NCBI GenBank assembly: GCA_036583965.1
Contig: JAZBQD010000089.1
Coordinates: forward strand, 1-64,000
Origin: Prunella strophiata
Taxonomy: Eukaryota > Chordata > Aves > Passeriformes > Prunellidae
Direction of reading: 5' to 3'
DNA: 64,000 nucleotides
Below, piece after piece: positions 22,775 to 34,439 of this stretch. Each line of letters begins with the position of its first letter. Position 1 is the stretch's first letter. Made by a program: the position numbers and the translations under genes. The notes under the pieces were generated by a model. That model saw only the letters and a list, made by a program, of their open reading frames with translations. It did no database searches and had not been told where the DNA came from.

Positions 22775-23088
22775 TGTCGTTGTAGGACACAAAACAACAC
22801 GACGCAGACAGAAGCTCTTTGCAAGGTGAAACAGGCAAAAGAGGAAGTTTATTAAATTCTGACTCCATTTATAGATTTCTGAAATGCCAGTGTCATTGGA
22901 GGGTGACAGTGCCACCTCCTCAATGCCAATGGACAACCCAACAGTCCATCAAGTTGCTCGTCCCCCATAAAGGAATGCAAAACAATAAGTTATTTACAGA
23001 AAGCGTGTGAGAAAGTTCTGCACAAGAATGTAAACATCAGAAGGCTTTAGAGAAACTTAAAAAATCAGGGTGACACCAGACTGTCACA
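22775..23088 (-). mobile_element. LTR-C (complete copy)
   Basis: 314 bp; minus strand starts TGTGACAGTCTGG and ends CTACAACGACA. It has CTATAAATGG and AATAAA about 25 bp downstream. Same family as 1-288. It sits 64 bp upstream of the A2 gag start, with no primer-binding site recognised after it. It could be the 5' LTR of a recombinant A2 or an independent solo insertion; the latter seems likelier. Confidence 0.65.
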
Positions 23089-25228
23089 TCCACAAGAGAC
23101 ATTTAGGGAAGTGATACAAAGCTTCCAGTCACTGCAAAGCTGGACACGCTTCTGTGAAAAACATCATGTTAAAAGATGAAAGAAACCTGGGAACTTCCTC
23201 TTTCCCTTCCAGCTGGGAGAGAAGTAACACACCCGAGCGGCCCCTGCCACAGGGCAGAACCGGACGGCTCCGCCTCAGGGCTGGGCCCCCTTCCCCCGGA
23301 CCGCCTTCCGGCCCCGCCCCCCCCCCCCCCCATTGGCTGCTGAGTAGGGAGAGGGGGATGCCGCGGAGCCGGATGGAGCTGGCCTTACTAACATCTGGCT
23401 GCTTGCTACACCCCCTCCCCCCCCCCCCTACCACCCCACCACCCCCCCCATTCCGGGGCCTAACTGAGCCCGCCAGGCCCTGGGAGCAGCCCCGGGTCGG
23501 CGCCAGGATTTTACCCCCATAGAAGTTGTTCACAACTATTGGGCATGAGGAAGGAGAAGCCACCGCCCCCCCCCGCCCCCCCCACCTGTGAAAAATGCAT
23601 ATTACATGATTGGCTTTTCACAAATACTATATGTATCATGTTGTATCAATTTGTAGTGCTGTATTGATGTTTTAATAATATAGTAAATATAGTGTTATAG
23701 TTAAATTGTGGTTTTTATAATTAAAATAGAGAGTATGTATGTAAGATTTTTTTACAGGAAGAATGGGGTATTCGCACAGAGATAGCAGCCACAGGGCACC
23801 CAGATCTTCCAGGAAAGAGAGAATTTATGACTCTTATCAGAAGGAACCAAATTCTCCCTGCATTGCTGAGACTGTGAGACGCGGAGAGACTGGGAGTCGG
23901 AAGATAACAAAAACCAAATGAAATCCTTTGTTTTAGGTGGAATTTATGCATCATGAATGGGGTATATGAATATGCAACAGGTTATTGCTTTTAAGAGTTA
24001 ATCCTCTGTTAAACGTGTGTGCTTTCAGGGCTTGATTAGCCCAGGAGGGCACCCGGACCGGTTCGTAACTCTTTGTTTTTATTGTCTTGTATTGTCCTAT
24101 CTCAACTGTTCAAATTTTATTTACTCTAATTATATTACTATTTTTATAACCATCTTATTTCTATTAAACTTTTAAAATTAAAAAAAACAACAAGTGATTG
24201 GCGTTTTTCACAACACCTACGGAGTGCTGCTGCTGCTAATTCTGGCCTGGCTGATTAAATCCGAGCCGCCTACCTCAGCCAGAGCTCCCAATCCAGCCCG
24301 ACTGGGGTCAGGTTGACCATCTGCAGGCTCCAGGCAAGATGTTAACTCTTTCAGTGCTTCAATCCTCCCTCTAGTGAGAAAAAGGAACAAGATACAAACA
24401 TTTAAAGGAACAACATAAAGACATCATGGTCAGTGAGGAAGAAATTAAGTCCCAGATGGGAGGGATGAGGAGATGCCTTGATTTTGGAACAGAAATCCTC
24501 TTGTAAACTATGGAGAAAAGACCCTTTTCCCTATAACACATGAAACTATGGGGAGATGAAGGGTTCAAATTGATATCAAGCAAAGGCCTCCATGCTAAAG
24601 TAAGCAGATGTTCAAGTAACTGTGATCCCATGACAAGTTTCAACAGAGAAAGAGAGAAGAGTAGTCCTGTACCCCCAAGAGAAGATCTCTGTTCCCAGGG
24701 ATGAAGATGATTTTAGAAATAGATAATGAGAACTTTTACCTTTAAGCAGCTCATCTTTAAAATAATACCCCATAAGTCGACATGGCCCATAAACAAGCTA
24801 TGGGAAGGCTTGTGAAAAATGGGAGGGACTTTTTGATTGCAGATTTCCCCTGGGCGAGTGCTATTCGTGACCACATTGAGAGCCACCAGAGAACTGTTTT
24901 TCCTCTTGTAGAAAAGTCTCCATAACATTAACAAGAGGGACTTGTCTCCCTAAGTGAACTGAAGAAAGACTATTTTAGAGGTGGTAAACTGACTGGAAAT
25001 TTTAGGTTTTGTTTCTTTATATTGTCAGTGGAAAATAAAAGGTTGTGGGGGGAGAAGTGTTCTGAAGGGTTTGTCTTGATTATTACTACTTTTTTTCTTT
25101 TAGTTACTGTTAATAAAATTTTCTTTATACCCTTTTAATGGTTTGAGCCTGCTTTGCCTTCCTCCTAATCCTACCTCACAGCAGGAAGTGAATACACTAA
25201 TGACCGACCAGCACCAAAACCCACCACA
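23089..25228 (+). mobile_element. LTR-G, interrupted by solo LTR-A
   Basis: The part 23110-23586 aligns with 49020-49460, and 24300-24475 with 49460-49618, across the LTR-A insertion at 23587-24212. The 3' end is ACCCACCACA at 25228, with TATA/AATAAA-like sequence near 25030-25115. GC-rich with C/G homopolymers. The 5' end is lost or diverged. The long frames in the GC-rich part are not genes. Confidence 0.65.
23587..24212 (+). mobile_element. Solo LTR-A
   Basis: 626 bp with 9-bp terminal inverted repeats TGTGAAAAA/TTTTTCACA. Flanks CCACC (23582-23586) and ACACC (24213-24217) are a 5-bp duplication with one mismatch. ATTAAA at about 24163 is the likely poly(A) signal. Derived from family A by LTR-LTR recombination. 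Confidence 0.9.
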
Positions 25229-25343
25229 CTCTTTAGTGCATTAACCAGGAAATCTTAAAATTGGGGAAAATCTTAAATTAGCAAACCAAAACCACTACAT
25301 GAAATTAGTGTTTCCGCCCAGTTTCGAACTGAAACCACCACAT

Positions 25344-26061
25344 TGAGTTATGGCCAGGATGGAAACTTACTGATGACTAAAGCAAATCTTCTTGTAACCC
25401 TATAAATAGCAGTCCTAAGTGAGGCCCTTTGAGCTCTCCTGGACTGCAGTGAGCTGTACCAGCACCTCCTTTTGAGTGGGGTTTCTCAGACCTCACAAAC
25501 CCTCAAGTTTGCAATACTTGTAGGACCATCACTGATGACAAAGCCTATGTTGATACCTCCTAACACACATACTCCTTAAGATGAAACCCTTGCCTGTTGA
25601 GAAACACTAAGGGATTTGACGTATTTCACTGAACCCAAGGGGAATTTTTGTTAGGTACCTTTACACACATAGCTATAGATGCAGACATCTCTCTGCTTGT
25701 GTGTGTGTGAATTATGGTATGAATGTTGCTATTGTGCATCTATAATTAAGTTACTGTCATAACTGCAGCAAATACTATTGAATCACTTTATAAATATTAA
25801 ATTAGTCAATGATTAAGTGCTGCTAAATTCTTTTTGCACCTTTATATTTTGTATCTGTATCCTTCCCACCCTTACGCTTTTGCATTTCTGGTCTCTGTGT
25901 AAATCACTCTGAATTGATTCTAATCCGATTTTCCTATGCATGCTTCATCTATGTAGTAAGAGAGTGAACCTTGCCATCAAACTCTGTTAAAGTCACACTT
26001 TCACAAATTCATATTATTTGATGGTGGTTCTTTAAGTAGCCCAAACCACTAATTTGCGACA
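25344..26061 (+). mobile_element. LTR-Q (avian ERV LTR)
   Basis: Starts near TGAGTTATGGCCAGG, has CTATAAATAG (about 25400) and ends CTAATTTGCGACA. I recognise this as a common avian LTR type (CCTTTGAGCTCTCCTGGACT, TGAATCACTTTATAAATA). The LTR length is complete. Adjacent to the ERVL-like LTR remnant at 26062. Confidence 0.65.
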
Positions 26062-26571
26062 CCAGAGAGGAGGAAGTGAGCAAATGGCTGCATGGTATTT
26101 AGTTGCCAACTGGGGTTAAACCGTGATAGTCCTTTCCTTTTTGGTGCCCAGTGTAAGGCCTAAAGGGTTGAGATAGCAACAGATCTGACCAGAGTGTGTT
26201 AAAACAAATTTGTTATAAGCATTTATTGTATTAGGTTAATAGTTGCTGGTCACAACGTTGTTTCATTGGCTCTTGGAGTTAATACGTGTGTGTGGTCACA
26301 TCTGCCTTATATAATACCTTTTGTGGTATATGTCATTCCTGTGGTAATGTTTATCCTCCATGGGGACTAGTGTAAAGCTATTGGGTTGCTCTTTGCATTA
26401 GTGACTTATGATATGATAGAACTACAGGTCTTGAACCTAATCTGGTATGTGTTCTTAGCATTGCTGCTGCCTCTGTACTTGGGAACCATTCAGTGGGAAC
26501 TATTAATTACACCTTTTGCCTTTTCTTCTCAGAGAGCCAATCTATGGGAGAAACATCTTCCAACACCTCTT

Positions 26572-26755
26572 TTCCTTCCTTCCTTCCTTCCTTCCTTCCT
26601 TCCTTCCTTCCTTCCTTCCTCCTTCCTTCCTTCCTTCCTTCCTTCCTTCCTTCCTTCCTTCCTTCCTTCCTTCCTTCCTTCCTTCCTTCCTTCCTTCCTT
26701 CCTTCCTTCCTTCCTTCCTTCCTTCCTTCCTTCCTTCCTTCCTTCCTTCCTTCCC
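26572..26755 (+). repeat. (TTCC)n microsatellite
   Basis: About 45 tandem TTCC units with a single interruption near 26617. It gives open frames of repeated Ser-Phe-Leu-Pro in all three forward frames; these are artefacts. Lies inside the ERVL-like internal region. Confidence 0.98.
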
Positions 26756-27479
26756 AGCCCTCCAGGCTTATTACAGTAGCATTTGAGAATTTTAAAGATT
26801 TTTAATATCTTTTGTATACATTTGAAACCAGCCTGGCCCTTTTGCTAGGAATCATCATAGTGTTGTATATGGTTCTGATCTTGTTTAGAGTTAAGCAATG
26901 ATCTGTGGCTACCCCAATTCCACTGACAAGCACTGTAGCTCGAGGGAGGAGGAGAGGGACTCAAACCCTGGCAACAACAAATCAAACAAGAGATAGATTA
27001 TGCAGTAGTTTTCAGGCCAGTCAGGACAGGATGTAAAAAATGTGCCCTACACTGCAGCTGCAGAGAATGGTCCTTCCTGGAGCCTCTGGCAGAAAGCACC
27101 AGGGTAGACACAAGGTTGACCCCTAGGCTTTTGGAGTCAGGGATACTCCAACTGAAGATACTGGAAGCTTATTAAGGGATTTGAGCCACTTCAGAGGCGA
27201 TTGGTACTGAAGCACAGCTCCTCCTGGCACCGCAGCTGCCCGTGCTGGGCTGGGTGTTCAAAAGGAGGATCTCCTCTACACATCATGCCACTAATGCTAC
27301 ATGGAGCAAGTGGATCTCACTGACCACACAATGAGCTCAAATAGGAAATCCCAGTCGTCCAAGAATCTTGGAAGTAATCACAGACTGTTCAGAAAGCAAA
27401 GATTTTGGAATGTCACCAGAGGAGGAGGCAATACATGCTGAAGATGCCCTACTGTATAATAAACTACCATAAAGTGCGA

Positions 27480-27960
27480 AGCGATATGCCTTATTTACTG
27501 ATAGGTCCTACTGTCTAGTCGGAAAGCATCAGAGATAGAAAGCAGCTGTATAGTCTCCCCTACAACATGCTGTGGAAACTGCTGAAGGAGAAAGCAAATT
27601 GAGTCAGTTTGCAGAGGTGAAACCCATCCAGCTGGCGTTAGATATTGCTTAACTAGAGCAATGGCCAATACTTTATACTGACTCATGGATGTTGGCAAAT
27701 GCCTTTTTTGGGGGGGGGGGGTGGGGGGGTGGAGTTGCATGAATGGAAACAGAATAACTAACAGTGTAGGGGGTAAACCCATCTGGGCTGATGCATTGTG
27801 GCAAGATATATGCCTTATGGCATCTGTCTTCACCATGCCAGATCTGGGGATCTGAACCCAAATCCCCTCTGACTGCCTCATTAATGAAGAATGAACTTTG
27901 ACAAAGCTGGACAAGTGTAGCAGTGATAGAATCAGAACTGGTTTCAACATGCAACAATCA
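27480..27960 (+). pseudogene. pol: RNase H domain of ERVL-like pol
   Basis: The plus strand reads ALFTDRSYCLVGKH, then FAEVKPIQLALDIA and LYTDSWMLANAFF, in the order of the three catalytic acidic motifs (TDGS, E, TDS) of RNase H in avian ERVL-type pol; TDGS has become TDRS. Stops interrupt between and after the motifs, and a poly(G) run at 27711-27728 breaks the frame. No reverse transcriptase or integrase is recognisable around it. Family assignment is from memory of such avian elements. Confidence 0.62.
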
Positions 27961-28177
27961 AACACCTCACACCATCCTTCCTGCCTGAAGGACTGTTATG
28001 AGTGATGGAGCCAAAGATCCTGGACTAAGTGAATTCAGTGGACTTTTATAGGGAAGGTCCATAGACTAAGGGAATGACATCTGTGTGTATATCTATCAAA
28101 AGACAGGACAGGTGATTGGGGTATATGGAAGTGTGGGACCTCCGTGAAGTAAATTGTATAGGATAAGGGGTGGAGAC

Positions 28178-28781
28178 TGTCCTGGTTTTTGATGGGATAG
28201 AGTTAATTTTTTTCCTAGTAGCTGGTACAGTGCTGTGTTTTGATTTTAGTATGACAATAATGTTGATAGAACTGATGTTTTAGCTGTTGCTGAGCAGTGC
28301 TTACCCTGAGTCAAGGACTTTTCAGTGTCTCAGGCTCTGCCAGGGAGGAGCTGCACAAGAAGCTGTGAGGGAGCATGGCCAGGACAGCTGACCTGAACTA
28401 GCCAAAAGGATATTCCATACAATAGAAGATCATAGTATATAAACTGTGGACAGTTGGCTGGGAGCTGTTGATTGTTGCTTGGGGACAGGATGGGCATTGA
28501 TCAGAAGGTGGTTAGCAATTGTATTGTGCATCACTTGGATTTTCTGGGTTTTATTCCTCTCTCCTTTTCATTACAATTATTATTGTTGTTAATATTATAA
28601 TTAGCATTACTAGTATTATTAGTATCATTATTAGATTTTATTTTGTTTCAATCATTAAACTGTTTTTATCTCAATCCATGAGGTTTACTTACTTTTTTTT
28701 GATTCACCTCCCCACCAGGGGAGAGGAGAATAAACGAGATTTTTCATGATATTTAGTTGCCAGCTGGGGTTAAACCATGAC
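28178..28781 (+). mobile_element. 3' LTR of the ERVL-like provirus (TGTCCTGG type)
   Basis: Starts TGTCCTGGTTTTTGATGG, TATA at about 28437 (AGTATATAAACTG), an ATT-rich stretch, ATTAAA near 28655, end GGGGTTAAACCATGAC. Widespread passerine LTR type. Confidence 0.82.
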
Positions 28782-29216
28782 TTTTCTCTTGAAAAGTTCT
28801 TTAATGCAAAACATTTATGTCCAAAGGTATTTAAAAGAAATATATAAATTGTGAACAAGCAATCACCTTTCCCATGAGAAAGTAAATAACAAAATGGCCA
28901 CTTTGATTTGGAATTTCAAAATAGTCTTTTGCTTTTTGTTTTGCTTTAAGAGTTGTGTAACAAGATGCAGTTTGACAGAAAATACCCCAAATTTTCCTTA
29001 ACAATGAATTTTGCATGTTTGTTCCTATCTATTTGTTCTGCAAACAGACACGTCATAGAACTGATAGTTTAAACAGCAATCCATGCACGGATCTTCTCAT
29101 ACACATTAAGCTACAGAGAAAATGTTCATAACCAAATGCTTACCTTTATACTTCAGCTTCTGAATGCACCCAGTAGTTACTTCAGTGACCCTTCTCTCCC
29201 TCTCCCCCTTTCTCTC
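28782..29216. other. Unassigned sequence
   Basis: No LTR termini, CR1 motif or coding region seen; probably older host or decayed repeat DNA. Confidence 0.4.
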
Positions 29217-29638
29217 TGTCCTGGTTTGACACAGAAGTGAGGTTTTTTTCTGAAAGTGTGGTCAAACCAATCCCTAGCTAGATTTGAATATTGGCACCTG
29301 GTGTGGCCACTGGAGACATGGATATGCCTCTGAGAACACAGGGGTTAAAAGCAGAGCACTCCCAGGTGAACTTTCTCTCTCTCTTTGGTTCCGGCCGGCC
29401 GGTGAGTTGCTCTGAGGCCTCCCCTGCTCAGCTGCGGCTGGGTGGGGGAAGGGGGAAGCCATGCGGCCTGGGGTGAGGTGGGCGGGAGCCCCTGCAGGAC
29501 GAAGGGTGGTGGGATCCTGAAATGCTTAGGGCAGCGCCCCCCCCCTCCCCGCCCTCAACCCACGAGAGAGTCTGTGCCAGCTTGAAATGTGATATCGTGT
29601 ACTGGCACCGAGGCTGAGAAGGAGAAGCTGTGGGGGGG
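29217..29638 (+). mobile_element. LTR 5' part (TGTCCTGGTTTGACAC type), cut by A3
   Basis: Begins TGTCCTGGTTTGACACAGAAG and is GC-rich towards 29638, resembling LTR-G in layout. The rest is not found on the far side of A3 at 48001, so the target has been rearranged. Confidence 0.5.
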
Positions 29639-30213
29639 TGTGAAAAACGCCAATCACTTGTTTCACTAGTTTTTTTTTTTTTTTAAATTTTAAAAGTTTA
29701 ATAGAAATAAGATGGTTATAAAAATAGTAATATAATTAGAGTAAATAAAATTTGAACAGTTGAGATAGGAAAATACGAGACAATAAAAACAAAGAGTTAC
29801 AAATCGGTTCGGGTGCCCTCCTGGGCTAATCAAGCCGCGAAAGCACAAACGTTTAACAGAGGATTAACCCTTAAAATCAATAACCTGTTGCATATTCATA
29901 TACCCCATTCATGATGCATAAATTCCACCTAAAACAAAGGATTTCATCTGTTTTTTGTCATTTTTATTTCCCTAATCCCTCAGTGCTGTGAAGACTCAGC
30001 AATGCAGGAAGAATTTGGTCCCTTCTGATAAGAGTCATAAATTCTTTCTTCTCTGAAAGAATTACACATTCTATAGCTGGTAGGTATATGCCAACCCCTC
30101 CTTTCCTTTCTAAAGAATCTTGCATACATGGTTTTTTCATCCTACCTAAAAAAATACAATTTAACGATAAAACTACAGTTACCATACTGAATTACTAAAA
30201 TATGAATATAGAT
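29639..30213 (-). mobile_element. 3' LTR of A3, R-U5 side (U3 start at 37335-37460)
   Basis: Begins TGTGAAAAACGCC as in the other LTR-A copies and runs to 30213, where B2 interrupts it. The missing U3 start resumes at 37335 and ends at 37460 next to the PPT AAAGAGGGAGAATTT (37461-37475). The outermost U3 bases are TTGAAAAGTAC rather than TGTGAAAAATGC. Confidence 0.82.
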
Positions 30214-30233
30214 CTAATATCTATATTCAACTA

Positions 30234-30798
30234 TGACGGACAAAGACTCTCTAACAACTTAATGTTAGAAAGTGTATGTTTATTGCAGCGCTGGGTAGTG
30301 CGTGGGATCTTCCCAACCCGCACTACAAGTTGTATCGATCATTACAAAGCCTTTTATTTACAAAAGTGTTGAATATACAAAATACAAATGCATATTCATA
30401 CCCCTGTCACTTCCTCTGCCCCGCTTCCCATGCAAATTGGAAGAAAGGCTATTAAGCATGCGTGGTTTGTTCCCTGAAATGGGTCGGGGGTCCCTTTTGG
30501 GGAGGGGTCTTCAAAAATGAGCAAGTAAAAAGAGTCTTCCTCGCTCTGACCTTTCTACCTTTTCACATACGTGACAACTAAACCCCCCTGCGTGACAAAA
30601 CTAAATTCCCCTGCTTCCTTATGTTCAATGAGTGAGGAAGTCTGTTCTCCATGATATTGACAAGTAGTGAGAAATGGTGTCCAGGTAGCTTATCTAAGTC
30701 TGGCTTCTGCTACCTCTAAACAAAAGCTTATCTTTCTGCTTTAGCTAACTCAGCAACCATTGTCTTAGAATCTTCAATTCTTTGAAACCAATGTCTCA
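30234..30798 (-). mobile_element. 3' LTR of B2 (family B)
   Basis: Minus strand starts TGAGACATTGG after a purine tract (AGAAGAAGTGGGGAAA) and carries AATAAA near 30285, then the hairpin TTCTAAC...GTTAGAGAG. U5 stops at about GTCCGTCA, shorter than in the solo copy at 514-1088. Confidence 0.78.
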
Positions 30799-30833
30799 TT
30801 TCCCCACTTCTTCTTTGAAATAAGTAAATTCTT

Positions 30834-31720
30834 TTACTTAGTATCTTCATCTATCCAAGTCGCACAGCCAGTGTCTCTCAAGACCAAGACATACGCCTTT
30901 GATAGTGATGTTAAAGCTGCTACTCGTCGTAGCATCCTCCAATTCCAAACAAGTACTACAACAGATAACACCAAACTTATGCTAACTAAAATAAGCAACA
31001 CAACTATAGGGTGGATTAAGGCATTCAGAATACTGGTTGTTGTCAGTGACCATCCAAAGAACACGTCCCACCAATGGTGAGACAAATGTTCCCTTTATCT
31101 CTAATTTCTTTTAAGAATTCTCTTAATTCGGGATGTTTCAATAATTGAGCAACTAAAGTCAAATTCATTCCTATGGGCACAAGCAGTATCTTCTGCACTG
31201 TGGTTTATATATTGATGTGATACTGCAGGTGCTTGATAGGAAAAATCACATCCCTTGATTCTAATAAAATTGCAAACACACAAATTGAATTGAGTTTCAT
31301 CCTAAGACAGACACAACCTTGTACACAAGCAAAGTTATCTGTTTGCTTGGATGCGTTTTAAAGTGACAAATACTTTGGTCTGTATCTAAACAAGTGTCTT
31401 TGTCACCTTCTAATGTTAATCCTAATGGGACTGTATTTGGTACTCCACTAAGGCACTGTGTATAGTTAAAACAAAGGCTGTCACTATACTAGTCACATGG
31501 TTATAGGTGAAATTGATTAATACTCATCAAGACTGGAGTTCCCTCCCCATAGCAGAGGCATTCTCCCAGACAATTTTGCAAATTTCAGCAGGGAATGCTC
31601 CCTTTCCACTTTCCCTGATAACTGTAGCAGCCACTGATTGCATCCACAGTTGTGCTTGAGTACACCCAAGAGCCAGTGAGATGTTTTCACTGGCTGTGCC
31701 TAGCACATTCATTATTATAT
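30834..31720 (-). pseudogene. env: Env remnant of B2
   Basis: The frame at 31085-30834 has a membrane-spanning stretch (IVVLLILVSISLVLSVVVL) followed by a basic cytoplasmic start, as at the end of a retroviral transmembrane subunit. Upstream short frames (31283-31101; 31712-31527, with CTQAQLWMQSVAATVI) are in different frames and interrupted. The surface subunit is not recognisable. The sequence differs from family A env. Confidence 0.6.
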
Positions 31721-31824
31721 CCCAGTCACATTATACCTGGTATAATGTGGCATTGCGTTGACTCCTGTTATGGCTAAGGTAATTACTACAACAGTTACAA
31801 CATTCCACATAATGTCCACAATAA

Positions 31825-34420
31825 CTATAAGTCTATTTGTTCGTTGTTCCGAGTGAGCCTCAGCTTCAACTTCAGTTCGTTATCGCCTGGTGTGACCTTC
31901 CAAATTCCCTCTGGGGCTTTCTTCACTCGGGAGTGATGGATCCAGGCCTTCTGTTCTTTGATTTTGATTGCAGTGAAGGTAGTGAGGAGCACCTGGAATG
32001 GTCCTTCCCACTGCGGTTTCAAGATCTTTTCTGCAAAAGACTTAACATACACTTAATCCCCAGGTTGTACACCATGTACTGGCCCATTTAGTTCTCGGTT
32101 TTGAGCTCTAGCCACATATTTCTCAATTTAAAGTAGAGCCACCATACAGTGTGGCCCCCTTTCTGAGGATATGGTGGCTGGAACTCCAAATCCTGGTATT
32201 ATCTCTTGCAAGAGTGCTTTGTTCACTTCTCGGGCCTTAGCTGTCCTGGCAGGAAAGGCTTTTGGCCATCCTGAAAAGGTATCAGTTAACACCAATAGGT
32301 AATGATAGCCTCCCTTCCTGAGCAGTTCTGTAAAATCAATTTGCCATTGTTGCCCAGGTTCACAACCTTTTCAAATTTGTCCCATGTTTAGGCTTTGGGG
32401 TATTTTTAGCATTAGTTTGGAGGCAAACACTACACTGACAAGTTACCTGTGTTACTGTGCCCTGTAATTTCCTGGCCATGATTCTTTCCTTCAAATGGTT
32501 ATACAGGACATCTATTCCCCAGTGTGTTTTCTCATGTTCCTTCTGTACTAATGACCACAAGAAATAGGAGGGTACTACAAGTTTTCCTTTTTCTGTTACA
32601 GCCCATCCCTCCTGGTTACAACTTGCCTTTTCTACTTTAATAACTTCCTTATCTTTTTATTGTACATTGGCTTACCGTCAATAGAAATTTTTCCATCTGG
32701 ACTTTTTGCTGCTTCTTTTGCCTCCCTATCCACCAGCATGTTTCCCTCTTTTAATTCAGAGCTCACTTTTTGGTGCGCTTTGATGTGCATGATAGCTATC
32801 TTCTCAGGTAGCTGTACTGCCAATAGTCTCAGTATTTCTTGGGCATGTTTAATACTCTTCCCTTGTGAGTTCAACAGTCCTCTCTCCTTCCATATGGCTC
32901 CATGTGCATGAACCACTCCAAATGCATACCTTGAGTCTGTATAGATGTTAATTTCTTTTCCTCTTGCCAGCTCTAGGGCCCGAATTAAAGCGATTATTTC
33001 AGCTTTCTGCGCAGAGGTATTTGTTGGTAACGGTCTAGACTCTATTACCTCTCTGCTTGTGGTAACTGCATATCCAGCACGCCTTTTCCCACTGATGACG
33101 TAGCTGCTTCCATCAGTAAATCAGGTTTCAGCATTCTCAAGTGGGGTATCCTTCAGATCCAGGCCACTGGAGAAGGTTCAGGCAGTCGTGGATCACTGGG
33201 TCTCCCATACCCTCTCTGAGGAAGGAAGCTGAGTTCACAACGTTAGTTACCACAATTTTTACTAGTATGGCTTGGTCAGAAATCTTTATGGGGAGAGCCA
33301 GTGTCTCCCCTTTGCTTCCAAGACTGCAGACACTGTGTGGGACACCAGCACAGTCATCTTCTGGCCTAGGGTAAATTTGTGTACTTCCTGGATATTTACT
33401 GCCACTGCTGCAACAGCTCTGAGGCACCCTGGCCATCCCTTAGCTGCTGTATCCAGCTGTTTGGAGAGGTCCTAGGTTTTGTGCTAGTATTCCTGAAGCA
33501 ATCCCTTGCTTCTTGTGAGAAAACAAAAGAAATGGCTTACTCATATCTGGAAGTCCTAAGGCTGCTGCTGACATGAGGGCCTTTATCAGCTGGTCAAAGG
33601 CTCGTGTTGCTTCTTTTGTTCATTGGAGATCCCTGCTCCCTTCTGTGATCAACACATACAGAGGTTTAACAAGCAACCCATAGTTATAAATCCATAGTCT
33701 GCACCACCCTCTCATGCCCAGAAAGGTTCTCAGTTCTTTCACTGTCTGAGGCTTTGGGGTCTGGCATATTGCCTCCTTGCGGTCTTGTCCCAAGGTCCTT
33801 TGTCCAGCACTCACTTCATAGCCCAGGTAAATAACTGTCTGCTTTACCATCTGAGCCTTCTTTTGGGATACTCAATACCCTTGCAGGCCCAGAAAGTTTA
33901 GGAGGCTTACCGTCCAGTCCACGCATGTTTCCTGAGTCTGGGTGGCTATTAAGAGGTCATCCACATACTGAAGGAGCTGCCCTTCTCCAGGAGGAGGTTC
34001 CCAGGACTCCAAATCCTTTGCAAGCTGCTCCCCAAATATAGTAGGCGAGCCCTTGTACCCCTGCGGTAATACGCACCATGTGAGCTGAGCTTTACGTCCA
34101 GATTTAGGCCTTATGCAAAGATTTTCTGGCTGGCTTCCTGGAGAGGTAGGCAAAAGAAAGCATCCTTTAAATCTAAAACGGTAAACTAGGTTAATTCAGG
34201 TGTAATAGGGTATAAGGTTGGCAACTACTGGGTGTAAGTCTTCAGTTACCTTGTTAACAGCCCTCAAATCTTGTAATAGGAGTATTGTTTAACTCTTACT
34301 GGTTGTCCTCCCTCTTTGAGCCTCATTTGTAAAGGTAGTGCATTCTTAGCTTTTCCTGGTATATCCGAAGCCCACACCCCAGGAAATACCTGATCCATTA
34401 TTTTAGCATTAAACTTAACA
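31825..34420 (-). pseudogene. pol: Pol of B2 (reverse transcriptase, RNase H, integrase)
   Basis: Reverse transcriptase: LTWCVLPQGYKGSPTIFGEQ and LLQYVDDLLIAT (catalytic YVDD intact) at 34153-33872, then KELRTFLGMRGWCRLWIYNY at 33850-33620 after one stop. RNase H/connection at 33440-32632 (HIKAHQKVSSELKEGN). Integrase zinc domain at 32560-32360 (EKTHWGIDVLYNHL; CSVCLQ); the core is degraded; C-terminal domain at 32052-31825 (PQWEGPFQVLLTT; AWIHHSRVKKAP). Order and motifs are those of gammaretroviral Pol. Multiple stops and frameshifts. Confidence 0.88.
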
Positions 34421-34439
34421 ATTCTACATATTGTTGGTC

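Larger units (their letters stand above)
26062..28781 (+). mobile_element. ERVL-like provirus (degenerate)
   Basis: A 5' LTR remnant (26062-26135) ends GTTGCCAACTGGGGTTAAACC, matching the end of the complete 3' LTR at 28178-28781. Between them is internal sequence beginning TTTTTGGTGCCCAGTG, a primer-site-like start. It contains a large TTCC microsatellite, an RNase H domain and a purine tract AGGATAAGGGGTGGAGAC just before the 3' LTR. Coding capacity is almost wholly lost. Confidence 0.75.

Noticed and set aside
23129..23563. Frames of 122-144 codons over poly(C)/poly(G) tracts
   Set aside because: Low-complexity Gly/Pro-rich translations inside LTR-G.
26386..26805. Long forward frames (up to 139 codons) with Ser-Phe-Leu-Pro repeats
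   Set aside because: Produced by the TTCC microsatellite, which has no stop in any forward frame.
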